A stretch of DNA of 55,269 nucleotides, taken from the NCBI RefSeq assembly GCF_000373365.1, contig NZ_KB891226.1, positions 1 through 55,269 on the forward strand. The letters are read 5' to 3'. The DNA comes from Parafrankia discariae (GTDB lineage: Bacteria; Actinomycetota; Actinomycetes; Frankiales; Frankiaceae). This document shows, in pieces, positions 44,269 through 52,803 of this stretch (position 1 is its first letter; each line of letters starts with the position of its first letter). Below the pieces are notes generated by a model. The model ran no database searches, was not told the origin of the DNA, and worked only from the letters and a program-made list of their open reading frames with translations. A program made the translations under genes and the position numbers.

Positions 44269-45114
44269 TCACGTCTCGGAGAAGAACGCGAAGTCCTCCA
44301 GGAGCTGCTGGTGGCGGGCACGCACCATGCCCGCCATCTCCGGATGCGTGATGATGTAGGTGCGGTTGGCGCGGATGCCCCGCACGACAATCGGCCCCAC
44401 GGCCTCGTCCGACATCATGCTCAGCGGCAGGTTCGACGGCAGCTCGCGACCCGCCATCGGATCGGGCGCCGGTCCACCGAACCGCTCCGGGCGGTGCCGG
44501 GCAGACGTCGAGACCAGATTGGTCGCCACCGCTCCGGGGCAGAGCACCGACACCCCGACACCCTCGGACGCGAGCTCGTGCCGCAGCATCTCGCCGTACC
44601 CGAGAACGGCGTGCTTCAGCGTGGTGTACACGCCGGTGTCCGTGCCGCCCGTCTGCTCCGCGGGTAACGCCAGCAGGCCGGCCATTGACGATGTGAGCAC
44701 GATGTGCGATTCGTCGCCGTATCCACGCAGCAGCGGCAGGAACGCCTGGACCACGCGCACGGCTGCCATGAGGTGGAATTCGACGAACCACGCCCACAGT
44801 TGCTCGCTGGCCGTGGTGAGTGGAGCGTTGGTGTGGACGCCGACCGTGTTCACGAGCACGTGCACGCTGCCCAGATCGCGTGCCGCGCCGGCCGCGAGTT
44901 CCGCTAACGAGTCGCGATCGGTCGCGTCCACGCGTGAAGCGTGCGCCTCGCCCCCGCGCCGTACGATCTCGTCGCGTACCGCGCCCGCGCTGCCCGAGTC
45001 GATGTCGGCGACGAGGACTCGCACGCCCTCGCCGGCGAGACCTAAAGCAATCCCGCGACCGATTCCGCTCCCGCCGCCGACAACAACCGCGCCGCGTCCT
45101 TCTAGCCTGTCCAT
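44269..45114 (-). CDS. short-chain dehydrogenase/reductase
   Basis: The 281-residue SDR has VVVGGGSGIGRGIALGLAG, ADIDSGSAG, DATDRD, NTVGVHT for NNAG, catalytic S in VLTSSMAG and Y-x3-K in VYTTLKHAVLGYGEML, and PGAVATNL. The C-terminus is extended (about 40 residues, RANRTYIITHPEMAGMVRAR) compared with minimal SDRs. It is the only minus-strand gene in the last 11 kb, divergent from the BKACE operon across an 826-base region. Substrate unknown. Confidence 0.88.
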   Translation of the reverse strand: MDRLEGRGAVVVGGGSGIGRGIALGLAGEGVRVLVADIDSGSAGAVRDEIVRRGGEAHASRVDATDRDSLAELAAGAARDLGSVHVLVNTVGVHTNAPLTTASEQLWAWFVEFHLMAAVRVVQAFLPLLRGYGDESHIVLTSSMAGLLALPAEQTGGTDTGVYTTLKHAVLGYGEMLRHELASEGVGVSVLCPGAVATNLVSTSARHRPERFGGPAPDPMAGRELPSNLPLSMMSDEAVGPIVVRGIRANRTYIITHPEMAGMVRARHQQLLEDFAFFSET

Positions 45115-45940
45115 AGCTGCCCGCCTCGTGTGTCACGCTCGCCGAGGACGCCTCGCATTCACGCGGGGTCCTGGCGGCATCTTCTCCATTGTTCTGGGTA
45201 GGCCCCTCTATCGCGGGTCCACGGCCCCAGTCCTACTTTGGTGTCTTTCATGGGTTCGGCGCCGGCCAGGCCGGTGAAAATGTACGTCCGTCCCGACCTG
45301 GCCGTGCACGAAGTACTTTCCTCGCCTGTCGCAGGCCCCTGCCGGCGAGCGGACCGACGCGGCCTGACGGCAGGGCCCAGGCGTCGACCGTCACCGCAGG
45401 CGAGGGCCCGCCTCGTCCCGCCGGGTGCCTCCGTCCTCGCCGTCCCGCCGCGGTGCTGATCTTTCAAGGGTCGCTCGTGCGAGGACGCAGCCCCACCTCC
45501 CACGGTCATCGATCATGGCTCCGGCGTAACCAGCCAGCCGGACATGCCCGGCACCGCGGACGGTCCGGCGGCCAGCCCATTTCTTGCGGATCTCGAGCAG
45601 TTTGTATACAACCATGCCCGAGAGGTGTATACAACAGTTGGAAGTGGGTGGGCGGGGGTCGCGGGCAGGCGGGTCCCTTCATCCCAAGGCCGGTCGCCCA
45701 GGAGGTATATCGGGACGATGATCCAAGTCCAGGGTGAGCCGGCCCGTGGGCGCAGCCGCCACGAGCCCGGCGTACCGAGTCGGCACCACGCCGGACGCGC
45801 CGGTGTGGCGGTCTCGCCAGGTGCCGGGTGATCCCGTCCGCGGGCGGCTGGCCCCGGCCCCGGGGCTCCCCTCCCGCCACGGCCTCGGCCACGAGGCCGA
45901 CTGACTCGATGTAAGCCGGCGTGGCGAACGTGAGGTGGGT
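45115..45940 (+). other. 826-base intergenic region with paired operators and long leader
   Basis: From 45115 to about 45540 I see no gene or clear site. The two TTGTATACAA-type sites at 45602 and 45625 come next, then a leader of about 300 bases to the BKACE start. TTGCGG at 45584 with TATACA inside the first site at 45605 could form a weak promoter with 15-base spacing. A 37-codon frame (45718-45831) with AGGAGG 12 bases before its ATG lies in the leader; I recognise no family in it. Confidence 0.5.
45602..45634. promoter_or_regulatory. two TTGTATACAA-type operator sites
   Basis: TTGTATACAA at 45602-45611 is a perfect 10-bp palindrome; GTGTATACAA at 45625-45634 matches at 9 of 10 positions, with centres 23 bp apart. 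The G-T-n-T-A-C core is the type commonly bound by GntR-family (FadR/FCD, HutC) regulators. The sites precede the BKACE/TauD/SDR operon. Confidence 0.55.
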
Positions 45941-46840
45941 ATGACGAAGCAGAAGCTCATCATCGAGGTCCGGATCAACGAGGGAACGACGAGGGACAGC
46001 AGCCCACACGTTCCCTACAGCCCTGCGGAGATCGCCGGCCAGGCAGTCGAATGCTGGCGGCAGGGCGCGTCACTCGTGCACTATCACGCCCGGGATCCCG
46101 AGACGGGTGCGCAGTCCGCTGAGGTGGATCTGTACGCGGACGTGGTACGGCGGATCAAACAGGACAGTGATCTCATCACGTTTCCCACACTGGGTGCCAG
46201 CATGCTGCCCACCGCCGGGGAGCGTTTGGCGCACATCGTCGAGATGGCGAAGGATCCGGCGACCAGGCCCGACTGCGTCCCAGTCGACATGCTGACCACC
46301 AACCTGGACCGGTACGACGCGCGGCGCAGAGCGTTCATCAGCGATGAGCGGGTCTATTTGAACACGACCAAGATGCTCACGCACATCTGCGAGACCGTGA
46401 GCGCCGTCGGGGTGCAGCCGGTGTCCATGATATGGAACATCGCCGGGGTTCGGCTCACCGAGGCGTTCCTCGAGATGGGACTGTACAAAGAGCCGTTGTT
46501 CTGTGAGCTGACGCTTTTTGCGGACCCGTTCGTCAGTTACGGACATCCGGCGACGATCAGGGGGCTGCACGCTCTCCTCGACTTCTTTCCGGCACGGGCC
46601 AACTGGCCCTGGTTCCTGAGTGTGATCGGCGGCAATGCGTTTCCGGCGCTCGCCGGCGCGATCGAATCCGGCGGCCACGTCGCCATCGGCGTCGCCGACC
46701 ATCCGTACCAGGAACTCGGCGTGCCCACGAACGCCGAGCTCGTCGCGCGTGTCGCCGAGATGGCTCGAAGCATGGGCCGGGAGGTCGCCACACCGGCCGA
46801 GGCCCGTGAGATGCTCGGACTGCCCGGATACGAGAGTTAG
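45941..46840 (+). CDS. BKACE (3-keto-5-aminohexanoate cleavage enzyme) family protein
   Basis: Zn-dependent enzyme that condenses a beta-keto acid with acetyl-CoA, giving acetoacetate and a new acyl-CoA. The 299-residue TIM barrel begins KLIIEVRINEGTTRDSSPHV and YSPAEIAGQAVECWRQGAS, with metal histidines H47 and H49 in LVHYHARD, then FPTLGASM, EPLFCELTLFAD and IGGNAFPALAGAIESGGHVAIG, ending PATPAEAREMLGL. ATG 45941 is preferred over GTG 45935. It is the first gene of a three-gene operon with a TauD-type dioxygenase and an SDR. The beta-keto acid is unknown; BKACE substrates vary widely. Confidence 0.9.
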   Translation: MTKQKLIIEVRINEGTTRDSSPHVPYSPAEIAGQAVECWRQGASLVHYHARDPETGAQSAEVDLYADVVRRIKQDSDLITFPTLGASMLPTAGERLAHIVEMAKDPATRPDCVPVDMLTTNLDRYDARRRAFISDERVYLNTTKMLTHICETVSAVGVQPVSMIWNIAGVRLTEAFLEMGLYKEPLFCELTLFADPFVSYGHPATIRGLHALLDFFPARANWPWFLSVIGGNAFPALAGAIESGGHVAIGVADHPYQELGVPTNAELVARVAEMARSMGREVATPAEAREMLGLPGYES

Positions 46841-46987
46841 TCCTCGGCGTCTTCGGCGAGTGTCGTGTGCGGCACGGCCGGATATCGCGCGAGCCGTATC
46901 GGCCCCGAGACTCCAGCGTCAGTAGAGTCCGCACGGCCCAACAGATGCGCGCGTCCTGACATCGTCAGCTCAAGGAGGTCGGTATCC

Positions 46988-47818
46988 ATGGGTGTAGAAA
47001 CAACACCGGCGCGGAAACGTTCAACAGTCGACGGTATGAGATTTGAGAAGGTGACCGGGAACATCGGCGCGACCGTCCACGGTGTCGATGTCCACGTTGC
47101 CCACGGGGACGAGGTGGCGTCGGTGCTGCTGCGATCGCTGCATGAACACGGCGTGCTGTTCTTCCACGCGGACACGGAAGTCAGCGGCGAGCAGTTCTCG
47201 GCGTTTGCCTCGGTCTTCGGTGATCTTTATGCCTACCCCTATGGGAAAGGTCCTGGCAACTTCGTGACCGAGGAGGGCGCTGACGCGGTACGACTCCGGA
47301 CGAATTATTGGCACACGGACGGGAGTCCTCAGGAGAAGCCTCCCCAGGCCGCGCTCTTATGCTCGGTGGAGGTGCCGGCCTTCGGGGGTGACACCATGTG
47401 GGCAAGCATGACCGCGGCCTTCGACGCCCTGTCGTCCCGATACCAGCGGCTGTTCGACGGCATGGAGGCTGTGCACAGTACCGCCGCGGTGGCGCGGTAC
47501 CACGACTCCTTCGGTCAGGGGGAGAGCCACGTGCATCCTGTCGTGATCACCGATCCGGTGACCCTGCGGAAGGCCCTCTACGTCAACTCGGTGTACACGG
47601 AGCGGCTCGTCGGGGTGAGCGAGCGGGAGAACGAGACGCTTCTGCGGATGCTGTACGAACACGTCAACACCCCGGAATTCCACGTCCGCCTGCGTTGGCA
47701 ACCGAACATGATCGCGGTGTGGGAGGAGCGGGTCACCCAACATCGCGCGATCGCCGACTACGCGGAGCGACGGGTCCTGCGCCGCATCACCATCACCGGC
47801 GACCGTCCGAGGGCCTGA
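46988..47818 (+). CDS. TauD/TfdA-family Fe(II)/2-oxoglutarate-dependent dioxygenase
   Basis: Hydroxylates a substrate while decarboxylating 2-oxoglutarate. The 276-residue protein has the iron triad H109 and D111 in NYWHTDGS and H252 in WEERVTQHRA, with the 2-oxoglutarate arginine following in ADYAERRVLRRITI. GGDTMWASMTAAFDAL and HPVVITDPVTLRKALYVN are typical of the group. AAGGAGG lies nine bases before ATG 46988. The 147-base gap after the BKACE gene has no terminator. The substrate may be a sulfonate, an aryloxy acid or another carboxylate; the neighbourhood does not decide. Confidence 0.92.
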   Translation: MGVETTPARKRSTVDGMRFEKVTGNIGATVHGVDVHVAHGDEVASVLLRSLHEHGVLFFHADTEVSGEQFSAFASVFGDLYAYPYGKGPGNFVTEEGADAVRLRTNYWHTDGSPQEKPPQAALLCSVEVPAFGGDTMWASMTAAFDALSSRYQRLFDGMEAVHSTAAVARYHDSFGQGESHVHPVVITDPVTLRKALYVNSVYTERLVGVSERENETLLRMLYEHVNTPEFHVRLRWQPNMIAVWEERVTQHRAIADYAERRVLRRITITGDRPRA

Positions 47819-48041
47819 CCGCGTTCTGGGCCCTTCGCCGGCGCCCGCGTGGCCGACCCTTTCGCGTGCCGTTGCCAGGCGGCCCGCGGGCGGTGCCGCC
47901 CGTGAGCCCGCAGAGGTAGGGGAACCAGGTCCTGTCCATGATGAGTCAGCAAAAACGGCGGCCCGCTCATGGCCGCGTGCGCGCGTTGTGTGCCGGTGAC
48001 GAGGTGACCGGTCCCGGTGCGCCGGTCCACGGAGGTGAGTA

Positions 48042-48782
48042 ATGGGCATGCTTGACGGGAAGGTGGCGGTGATAACCGGCGCTGGATCGGGCATAGCGAA
48101 GGCATCCACGGAGCTCTTCGTGCAGGAGGGTGCCAAGGTGGTGGCCGTCGACATAAGTGGTGCCGAGAAGGAGACCGCGGCCGAAGTCGGCAGGAATGTT
48201 CTCCCCTTCCACTGCGACGTCTCCGACGAGACGAACGTCGCTGCGATGTTCGAGGCCGCGATCAAGGAGTTCGGACGCGTCGACGCCGTACTGAACGTGG
48301 CCGGTACCCACGGTACGCGGCCACCCGAGGTGGTCACCGTCGCCGAGTTCGAGAAGATGACCCAGGTGAATCTGCGCGGCGTGCTCGTCATGACCGAACA
48401 CGCGATTCCGGCGATGCTTCGCTCGGGCGGCGGCAGCATCGTCAACTTCTCCTCGATCTCAGCGGTCAACGTACAGAGCCGGACGTCGGTCATGTACGCT
48501 GCCGCGAAGGCTGGAACCCATGCGCTCACCAAGGCGGTGGCCGTCGAGTACGGCCCTCAGGGCATCCGGGCAAACGTCATCGCACCGGGATTCACGCTCA
48601 CTGAGATCATGAAAGGGCCGCCTGAGCTGTTGCGTGAGATGAGCTCGAAGGCCGCGCTCAAACGGGGAGGTCGGCCGCGCGAGCTGGCCGAGGTGGCGGC
48701 CTTTCTGGCCTCGGACCGCGCCTCCTTCGTGACCGGAGTCGTCATCCCGGTCGATGGCGGCTGGTCTGCGCGACTGGCCTAG
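48042..48782 (+). CDS. short-chain dehydrogenase/reductase (FabG-like)
   Basis: Classical 246-residue SDR: ITGAGSGIAKASTELF (last glycine of the TGxxxGxG motif is replaced by alanine, GSGIA), CDVSDE, NVAGTHG, catalytic S in NFSSISAVN, Y-x3-K in MYAAAKAGTHAL, PGFTLTEI and the FVTGVVIPVDGGWS ending. GGAGGTGAG precedes ATG 48042. It lies 223 bases after the dioxygenase gene and probably oxidises or reduces the product of the two upstream enzymes. The 235 bases after it carry the operator-like site at 48811 and no gene. Confidence 0.9.
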   Translation: MGMLDGKVAVITGAGSGIAKASTELFVQEGAKVVAVDISGAEKETAAEVGRNVLPFHCDVSDETNVAAMFEAAIKEFGRVDAVLNVAGTHGTRPPEVVTVAEFEKMTQVNLRGVLVMTEHAIPAMLRSGGGSIVNFSSISAVNVQSRTSVMYAAAKAGTHALTKAVAVEYGPQGIRANVIAPGFTLTEIMKGPPELLREMSSKAALKRGGRPRELAEVAAFLASDRASFVTGVVIPVDGGWSARLA

Positions 48783-48810
48783 CGTACCGCCAGCGTATAG
48801 CCGGAAGGAC

Positions 48811-48818
48811 TTGTATAC
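48811..48818. promoter_or_regulatory. TTGTATAC operator-like site upstream of the E1 operon
   Basis: TTGTATAC (continuing GC) matches eight of ten positions of the palindrome at 45602. It sits 200 bases before the E1-alpha start, in an AT-richer stretch that includes TTGATGATTGAATACG, a likely promoter area. Confidence 0.4.
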
Positions 48819-49017
48819 GCCGGCGGATTGATGATTGAATACGTCGGTGATCGCTGGCGGAGTATCCGCTGGCGGGGCGATGGCCATACGGATTCCGCGG
48901 CGCGGCCATGCTCCGTGTCGCGGCCTGTCGGCCCGACAGAAATACCCGAACTCCCGCCTTTCGGCCGCTTCGCGTGTCGCCGTCTGGCGCTGGTTCGCCG
49001 GCCGCAGGAGGAGGACC

Positions 49018-50016
49018 ATGACGACGGATGGAACGGCGGGCCTGTCGGGACGGGTATTACGCCGGTTGTACGAGCTGATGACGCTCATGAAGGCGGCCGA
49101 CGACCGGCTGAGCCGGGGGATCGCGTCGGGTGAGCTGCAGTGCGTGTACTGGCCTCCTCGAGGGCAGGAGGCGATCGCCGCGGCGATGGGGGTGTGCCTC
49201 CGGCCGGACGATCGGTTGGTCACGACCTATCGGGGGTTGCATGACCTGATCGGCAAGGGCGTGCCGCTGGTGGAGATCTACGGCGAGATGCTGGGCCGGC
49301 AGGTGGGCTCGGGCCGGGGCAAGGGCGGGACGATGCACATCGCCCGCCCCGACTCGGGCGTCATGTTGTCGACGGGGATTGTGGGATCCGGGCCGCCGGT
49401 CGCGGTGGGCTTGGCCATGGCGGCGCGGCGCAAGGGCCTGGATCGGGTGACAGCCGTGAGCTTCGGTGACGGGGCGACGAACACCGGCTCGTTTCACGAG
49501 GCGGCGAACATGGCGGCGCTGTGGGATCTGCCGTTGGTGTTGGTGTGCCAGAACAACCAGTACGGCGAGATGACGCCGACCGGGCACACGATGAAGATCG
49601 ATCAGGTCGCGGACCGGGCGGCCGGGTACGGGATGCCAGGCGTCCGCGTCGACGGTAACGACCCCGTCGCCCTCCTCGCCGTGTTGACGCGGGCCGTGGA
49701 GCGGGCGAGGAACGGGGGCGGCCCGACGCTGGTGGAGTGCGTGACGTTCCGGTTCCGTGGTCACTACTTCGGGGATCCCATGGCGTACATCCCGGCCGAA
49801 CAGATGGCCGCCGCTGTCGAGGCCGATCCGATACCGCGGTTCCGGTCGCGCCTGCTGGAGACGGGGGTCTGCGACAGGCAGGCTCTCGACGAGATCGAGG
49901 CGGGCGCCACCGCGGCGGTCGAGGAGGCGCTGGCCGCGGTTCTGGCGGCGCCGGCCGCGACGCTCGACGAACTCGATCGTGATGTGTACGCCGACCCGCG
50001 GAACTGCCCCGCCTAG
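49018..50016 (+). CDS. thiamine-pyrophosphate-dependent dehydrogenase E1 component, alpha subunit
   Basis: Half of an E1 enzyme that decarboxylates a 2-oxo acid (or cleaves acetoin) and passes the acyl group to a lipoyl arm. The 332-residue protein has GQEAIAAAMGVCLRPDD, TTYRGLHDLIGKG, GRGKGGTMHIARPDSGVM, GIVGSGPPVAVGLAMA and the TPP/Mg motif FGDGATNTGSFHEAANMAAL ending in CQNNQYGEMT (about 148-182). ATG 49018 follows AGGAGGAGG. Similarity in layout is highest to acetoin/pyruvate dehydrogenase E1-alpha (AcoA/PdhA). The beta subunit follows after 72 bases. Confidence 0.94.
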   Translation: MTTDGTAGLSGRVLRRLYELMTLMKAADDRLSRGIASGELQCVYWPPRGQEAIAAAMGVCLRPDDRLVTTYRGLHDLIGKGVPLVEIYGEMLGRQVGSGRGKGGTMHIARPDSGVMLSTGIVGSGPPVAVGLAMAARRKGLDRVTAVSFGDGATNTGSFHEAANMAALWDLPLVLVCQNNQYGEMTPTGHTMKIDQVADRAAGYGMPGVRVDGNDPVALLAVLTRAVERARNGGGPTLVECVTFRFRGHYFGDPMAYIPAEQMAAAVEADPIPRFRSRLLETGVCDRQALDEIEAGATAAVEEALAAVLAAPAATLDELDRDVYADPRNCPA

Positions 50017-50088
50017 ATTCGCGGATCCCGCTGGGCCGCGGATTCCGCGGGCGTCACGGGAGGCGCGTCTCCGGGGGATGCCGGCTTC

Positions 50089-51147
50089 GTGACGGCTGCT
50101 CGCCTTCTCGATCATTCGACCCGCATAGAGGTGGACGTGGACGAGCAACGGATGACGATGCGCGAGGCGTTGAACCTCGCCTTGGACCAGGCGTTGGCCC
50201 GCGACGAGCGTGTCTTCCTGCTCGGGGAGGACATCGCCGATCCCGGCTCCAGCGGGCCGACCAGGGGGCTGTCGACCAAATACGGCACGGATCGGGTGCT
50301 GGACACGCCGATTTCCGAGGCGGCGATCGTGGGTGCCGCGATCGGCGCCGCGATGGAGGGGTTCCGCCCGGTCGCCGAGATCATGATCATGGATTTCATC
50401 GGTATCGCCGCCGATCAGATCGTCAATCATGCGGCGAAGCTGCGCTTCATGACCGGGGGGCGGACAACCGCGCCGATCACGGTCCGGACACAGGTCTACG
50501 GCGGGCTGGGGACCGGGGCGACGCACTCGCAGTCGTTGGAGGCGTGGTTCATGCACGTTCCCGGGCTGAAGGTGATCGTTCCGTCGACGCCGCGGGACGC
50601 GAAGGGTCTTCTCACGTCGGCGATCTTCGATGACGACCCGTGTGTCTTCCTGGAGACGATTCGTCTGCAGGGCCAACGCGGGTTGGTGCCGGTGGACCCC
50701 GGATTCTCGATTCCGCTGGGTCGGGCGGACGTGAAACGGCCGGGTACCGATGTCACGTTGATCGGCTATGGCCGGGGGGTGGTCGAGTCGCTCGGCGCGG
50801 CGGCCGTGCTCGAGGCGGAGGGAGTCAGCGCCGAGGTGCTTGATCTGCGCACCCTGGTTCCGCTCGACGTGCCGACGATGGTTGATGCGGTACGTCGCAC
50901 GAGGCGGGCTGTGGTCGTGCATGACGCGGTGCGGTTCGCCGGGCCCGGGGCGGAGATCGCCGCGATTCTGCAGCGCGAGCTCTTCGGCGTGCTCGCGGCG
51001 CCGGTGGAACGGGTGGGTGCCCGGTTCGTGCCGAATCCGGCCCCCTCGGCGCTGGAGTCGCAGATCTATCCGAACACCGAACGTATTGCTGCGGCGGTCC
51101 GGCGGACGCTGCGGTCGGAAATTATCGAGGACGGTGCCTGTGGCTGA
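50089..51147 (+). CDS. thiamine-pyrophosphate-dependent dehydrogenase E1 component, beta subunit
   Basis: Completes the E1 heterotetramer with the preceding product. The 352-residue protein has the family start MTMREALNLALDQALARDER, FLLGEDIADPG, DTPISEAAIVGAAIGAAMEG, FIGIAADQIVNHAAK, RTQVYGGLGTGATHSQSLEA, and the C-terminal transketolase domain with VLDLRTLVPLDVPTMVDAV. The start is uncertain: GTG 50089 has GGGGG upstream, but ATG 50152 would begin exactly at the conserved MTMREAL. The last codons overlap the lipoyl gene by eight bases, so the three products are made together. Confidence 0.93.
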   Translation: MTAARLLDHSTRIEVDVDEQRMTMREALNLALDQALARDERVFLLGEDIADPGSSGPTRGLSTKYGTDRVLDTPISEAAIVGAAIGAAMEGFRPVAEIMIMDFIGIAADQIVNHAAKLRFMTGGRTTAPITVRTQVYGGLGTGATHSQSLEAWFMHVPGLKVIVPSTPRDAKGLLTSAIFDDDPCVFLETIRLQGQRGLVPVDPGFSIPLGRADVKRPGTDVTLIGYGRGVVESLGAAAVLEAEGVSAEVLDLRTLVPLDVPTMVDAVRRTRRAVVVHDAVRFAGPGAEIAAILQRELFGVLAAPVERVGARFVPNPAPSALESQIYPNTERIAAAVRRTLRSEIIEDGACG

Positions 51148-51382
51148 CTTCACGATCCGTATTCCGCGGGTATCCGTCGCGATCTCGGAAGCGGAGCTGA
51201 TCGAGCTTCTCGTGGACGAGGGAGCGAACGTGACGGAGGGTGAACCGCTGTTCATCATCGCGACGGACAAGGCCGAAACCGAGGTGGAAGCCGGTGCGTC
51301 CGGCACGGTGCACTGGACCGGCGCCGTCGAGACGGTTTATGAGATCGGTGCCGAGATCGGGACGATCCAGACGTCGGGCTGA
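51140..51382 (+). CDS. free-standing lipoyl/biotinyl-attachment domain protein
   Basis: An 80-residue protein that is a single swinging-arm domain: ADFTIRIPRVSVAISEAELI, LLVDEGANVTEGEPLFIIAT, with the attachment lysine K44 in ATDKAETEVEAG, ending VYEIGAEIGTI. It starts at GTG 51140 inside the E1-beta gene. In ordinary complexes this domain is the N-terminus of E2, followed by a peripheral-subunit-binding domain and acyltransferase; here the frame stops after the one domain, and no E2 or E3 gene is seen to the window end. It should carry the acyl group formed by E1. Confidence 0.9.
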   Translation: MADFTIRIPRVSVAISEAELIELLVDEGANVTEGEPLFIIATDKAETEVEAGASGTVHWTGAVETVYEIGAEIGTIQTSG

Positions 51383-51420
51383 CCCCGTGGGGAAGTCCGT
51401 GTGGCAGGAGGTTGATGTCG

Positions 51421-52764
51421 ATGGCTCTCGCCGAAGACCGCCGGTCGGTCGTCGCTCGCGATATTTTTTTTCCGATGCGCGACCTTTTACACGTGCCGCG
51501 CGAGCGTTATTACGACCGGGGTTTCTACGAACTGGAGAAGGAGTACCTGTGGCCGCGGGTCTGGCAGATGGCGTGCCGTCTGGAGGAGATTCCGCAGCCT
51601 GGTGACTTCGTCGAGTACGAGATCTGTGATCAGTCGATTCTGGTGGTGCGGCAGCCCGACCGGTCGATCAAGGCGTTCCACAACGCCTGCCGCCATCGGG
51701 CCACCCAGCTGTGTTCGGGTTCCGGGCGGCTGCGTGGTGGGCAGATCGTGTGCCCGTTTCATGGCTGGCGGTGGAACCTCGACGGAAGCAACTCGTTCGT
51801 CTATGGCGCGGAGGGGTTCGCGCCGGAGGTCCTGCGCCCGGAGGACATCCGGCTGCAGGAGTGCAGGGTCGACACGTGGGGTGCGTGCGTCTGGATCAAC
51901 ATGGATCCGGACGCCCGCCCGCTGCGGGAGGCGCTGGCACCGGTAGCGGGGCTGCTGGACGGGGTGTGCGTGGAGAACATGCGGGTGTGGTGGTGGAAGG
52001 AGACCATCCTCAACGCGAACTGGAAGGTGGCCCAGGAAGCTTTCCACGAGGGCTATCACGTGATGGGAACACATCCGCAGCTCACGTTCGGCCTGGGTGA
52101 CGAGTATCCGTTCGCGAATGTCGAGTACACCGCGTTCGAGAACGGCCACGGCCGTTTCCAGGGTCGGTTCGACCCGACCGCGGGCGGTATCTCCCAGGGG
52201 CGCGGCGGAGAGGCGTTCCTGGAGCGGTCGCGGATACTGTGGGAGGGGCAGGACGCGATGACCCTCGAACGTGACCTGAACATCTTCCGGGGAATGCGTA
52301 ACCGGGTCGCACCCGGTGAGGATTTCCCGACCGTGGCGATCAGGGCGCTGCTTGACTACGCGGAAGGTGCCGGCATCCCGCTGCATCCGACACCGGAGGG
52401 CCTGCGGCTGTGGGGCGGGGGGGTTTTCCTGTTCCCGAACTTCCTCATGCTTCCCCAGTTCGGAAACGCGCTTTCGTACCGGGCCCGCCCCTACAACGAC
52501 GACCCGGAGTGGTGCCGTTTCGAGGTGTGGTCGCTGACCATGTATCCGGAGGGAGAGGAGCCCGGCCGGGCGAAGCTGAAGGGCCGGTTCGCCTGCGACG
52601 ACACCGAGAACTGGGGCCTGATCCCGCGCCAGGACTTCAGCAACATCGCGAGCCAGCAGCGTGGCCTGCGTTCGCGTGGCTACCGCGAGCATCGTCTCGC
52701 CACCGAGATGGAGCAGCTCATCAGCAACATGCACTCCGAACTCGACCGGTACCTCGCCGGCTGA
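51421..52764 (+). CDS. Rieske-type aromatic-ring-hydroxylating oxygenase, alpha subunit
   Basis: Non-haem iron oxygenase of 447 residues. The Rieske cluster ligands are C90, H92, C111 and H114 (CRHRATQLC through CPFHGW), and the mononuclear iron histidines are H209 and H213 in AQEAFHEGYHVMGTH. The preceding WKVAQEAF is typical. AGGAGG at 51406-51411 favours ATG 51421 (nine bases) over ATG 51415. No beta subunit is encoded, so it is a homo-oligomeric type. Electrons could come from the ferredoxin at 54.5 kb; no reductase gene is present. Codons 15-17 include a run of eight T. Confidence 0.93.
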   Translation: MALAEDRRSVVARDIFFPMRDLLHVPRERYYDRGFYELEKEYLWPRVWQMACRLEEIPQPGDFVEYEICDQSILVVRQPDRSIKAFHNACRHRATQLCSGSGRLRGGQIVCPFHGWRWNLDGSNSFVYGAEGFAPEVLRPEDIRLQECRVDTWGACVWINMDPDARPLREALAPVAGLLDGVCVENMRVWWWKETILNANWKVAQEAFHEGYHVMGTHPQLTFGLGDEYPFANVEYTAFENGHGRFQGRFDPTAGGISQGRGGEAFLERSRILWEGQDAMTLERDLNIFRGMRNRVAPGEDFPTVAIRALLDYAEGAGIPLHPTPEGLRLWGGGVFLFPNFLMLPQFGNALSYRARPYNDDPEWCRFEVWSLTMYPEGEEPGRAKLKGRFACDDTENWGLIPRQDFSNIASQQRGLRSRGYREHRLATEMEQLISNMHSELDRYLAG

Positions 52765-52803
52765 AGCGCCGTACCGAAACCATCCACTCCCTGGAGGGGC
52801 ACC

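Noticed and set aside
45159-45509. 116-codon minus-strand frame upstream of the SDR
   Set aside because: No recognisable family or ribosome site, and similar-length random frames occur on the plus strand.
49057-51306. 749-codon minus-strand open frame
   Set aside because: Antisense to the E1 alpha and beta genes, composition His/Arg-rich without family features.
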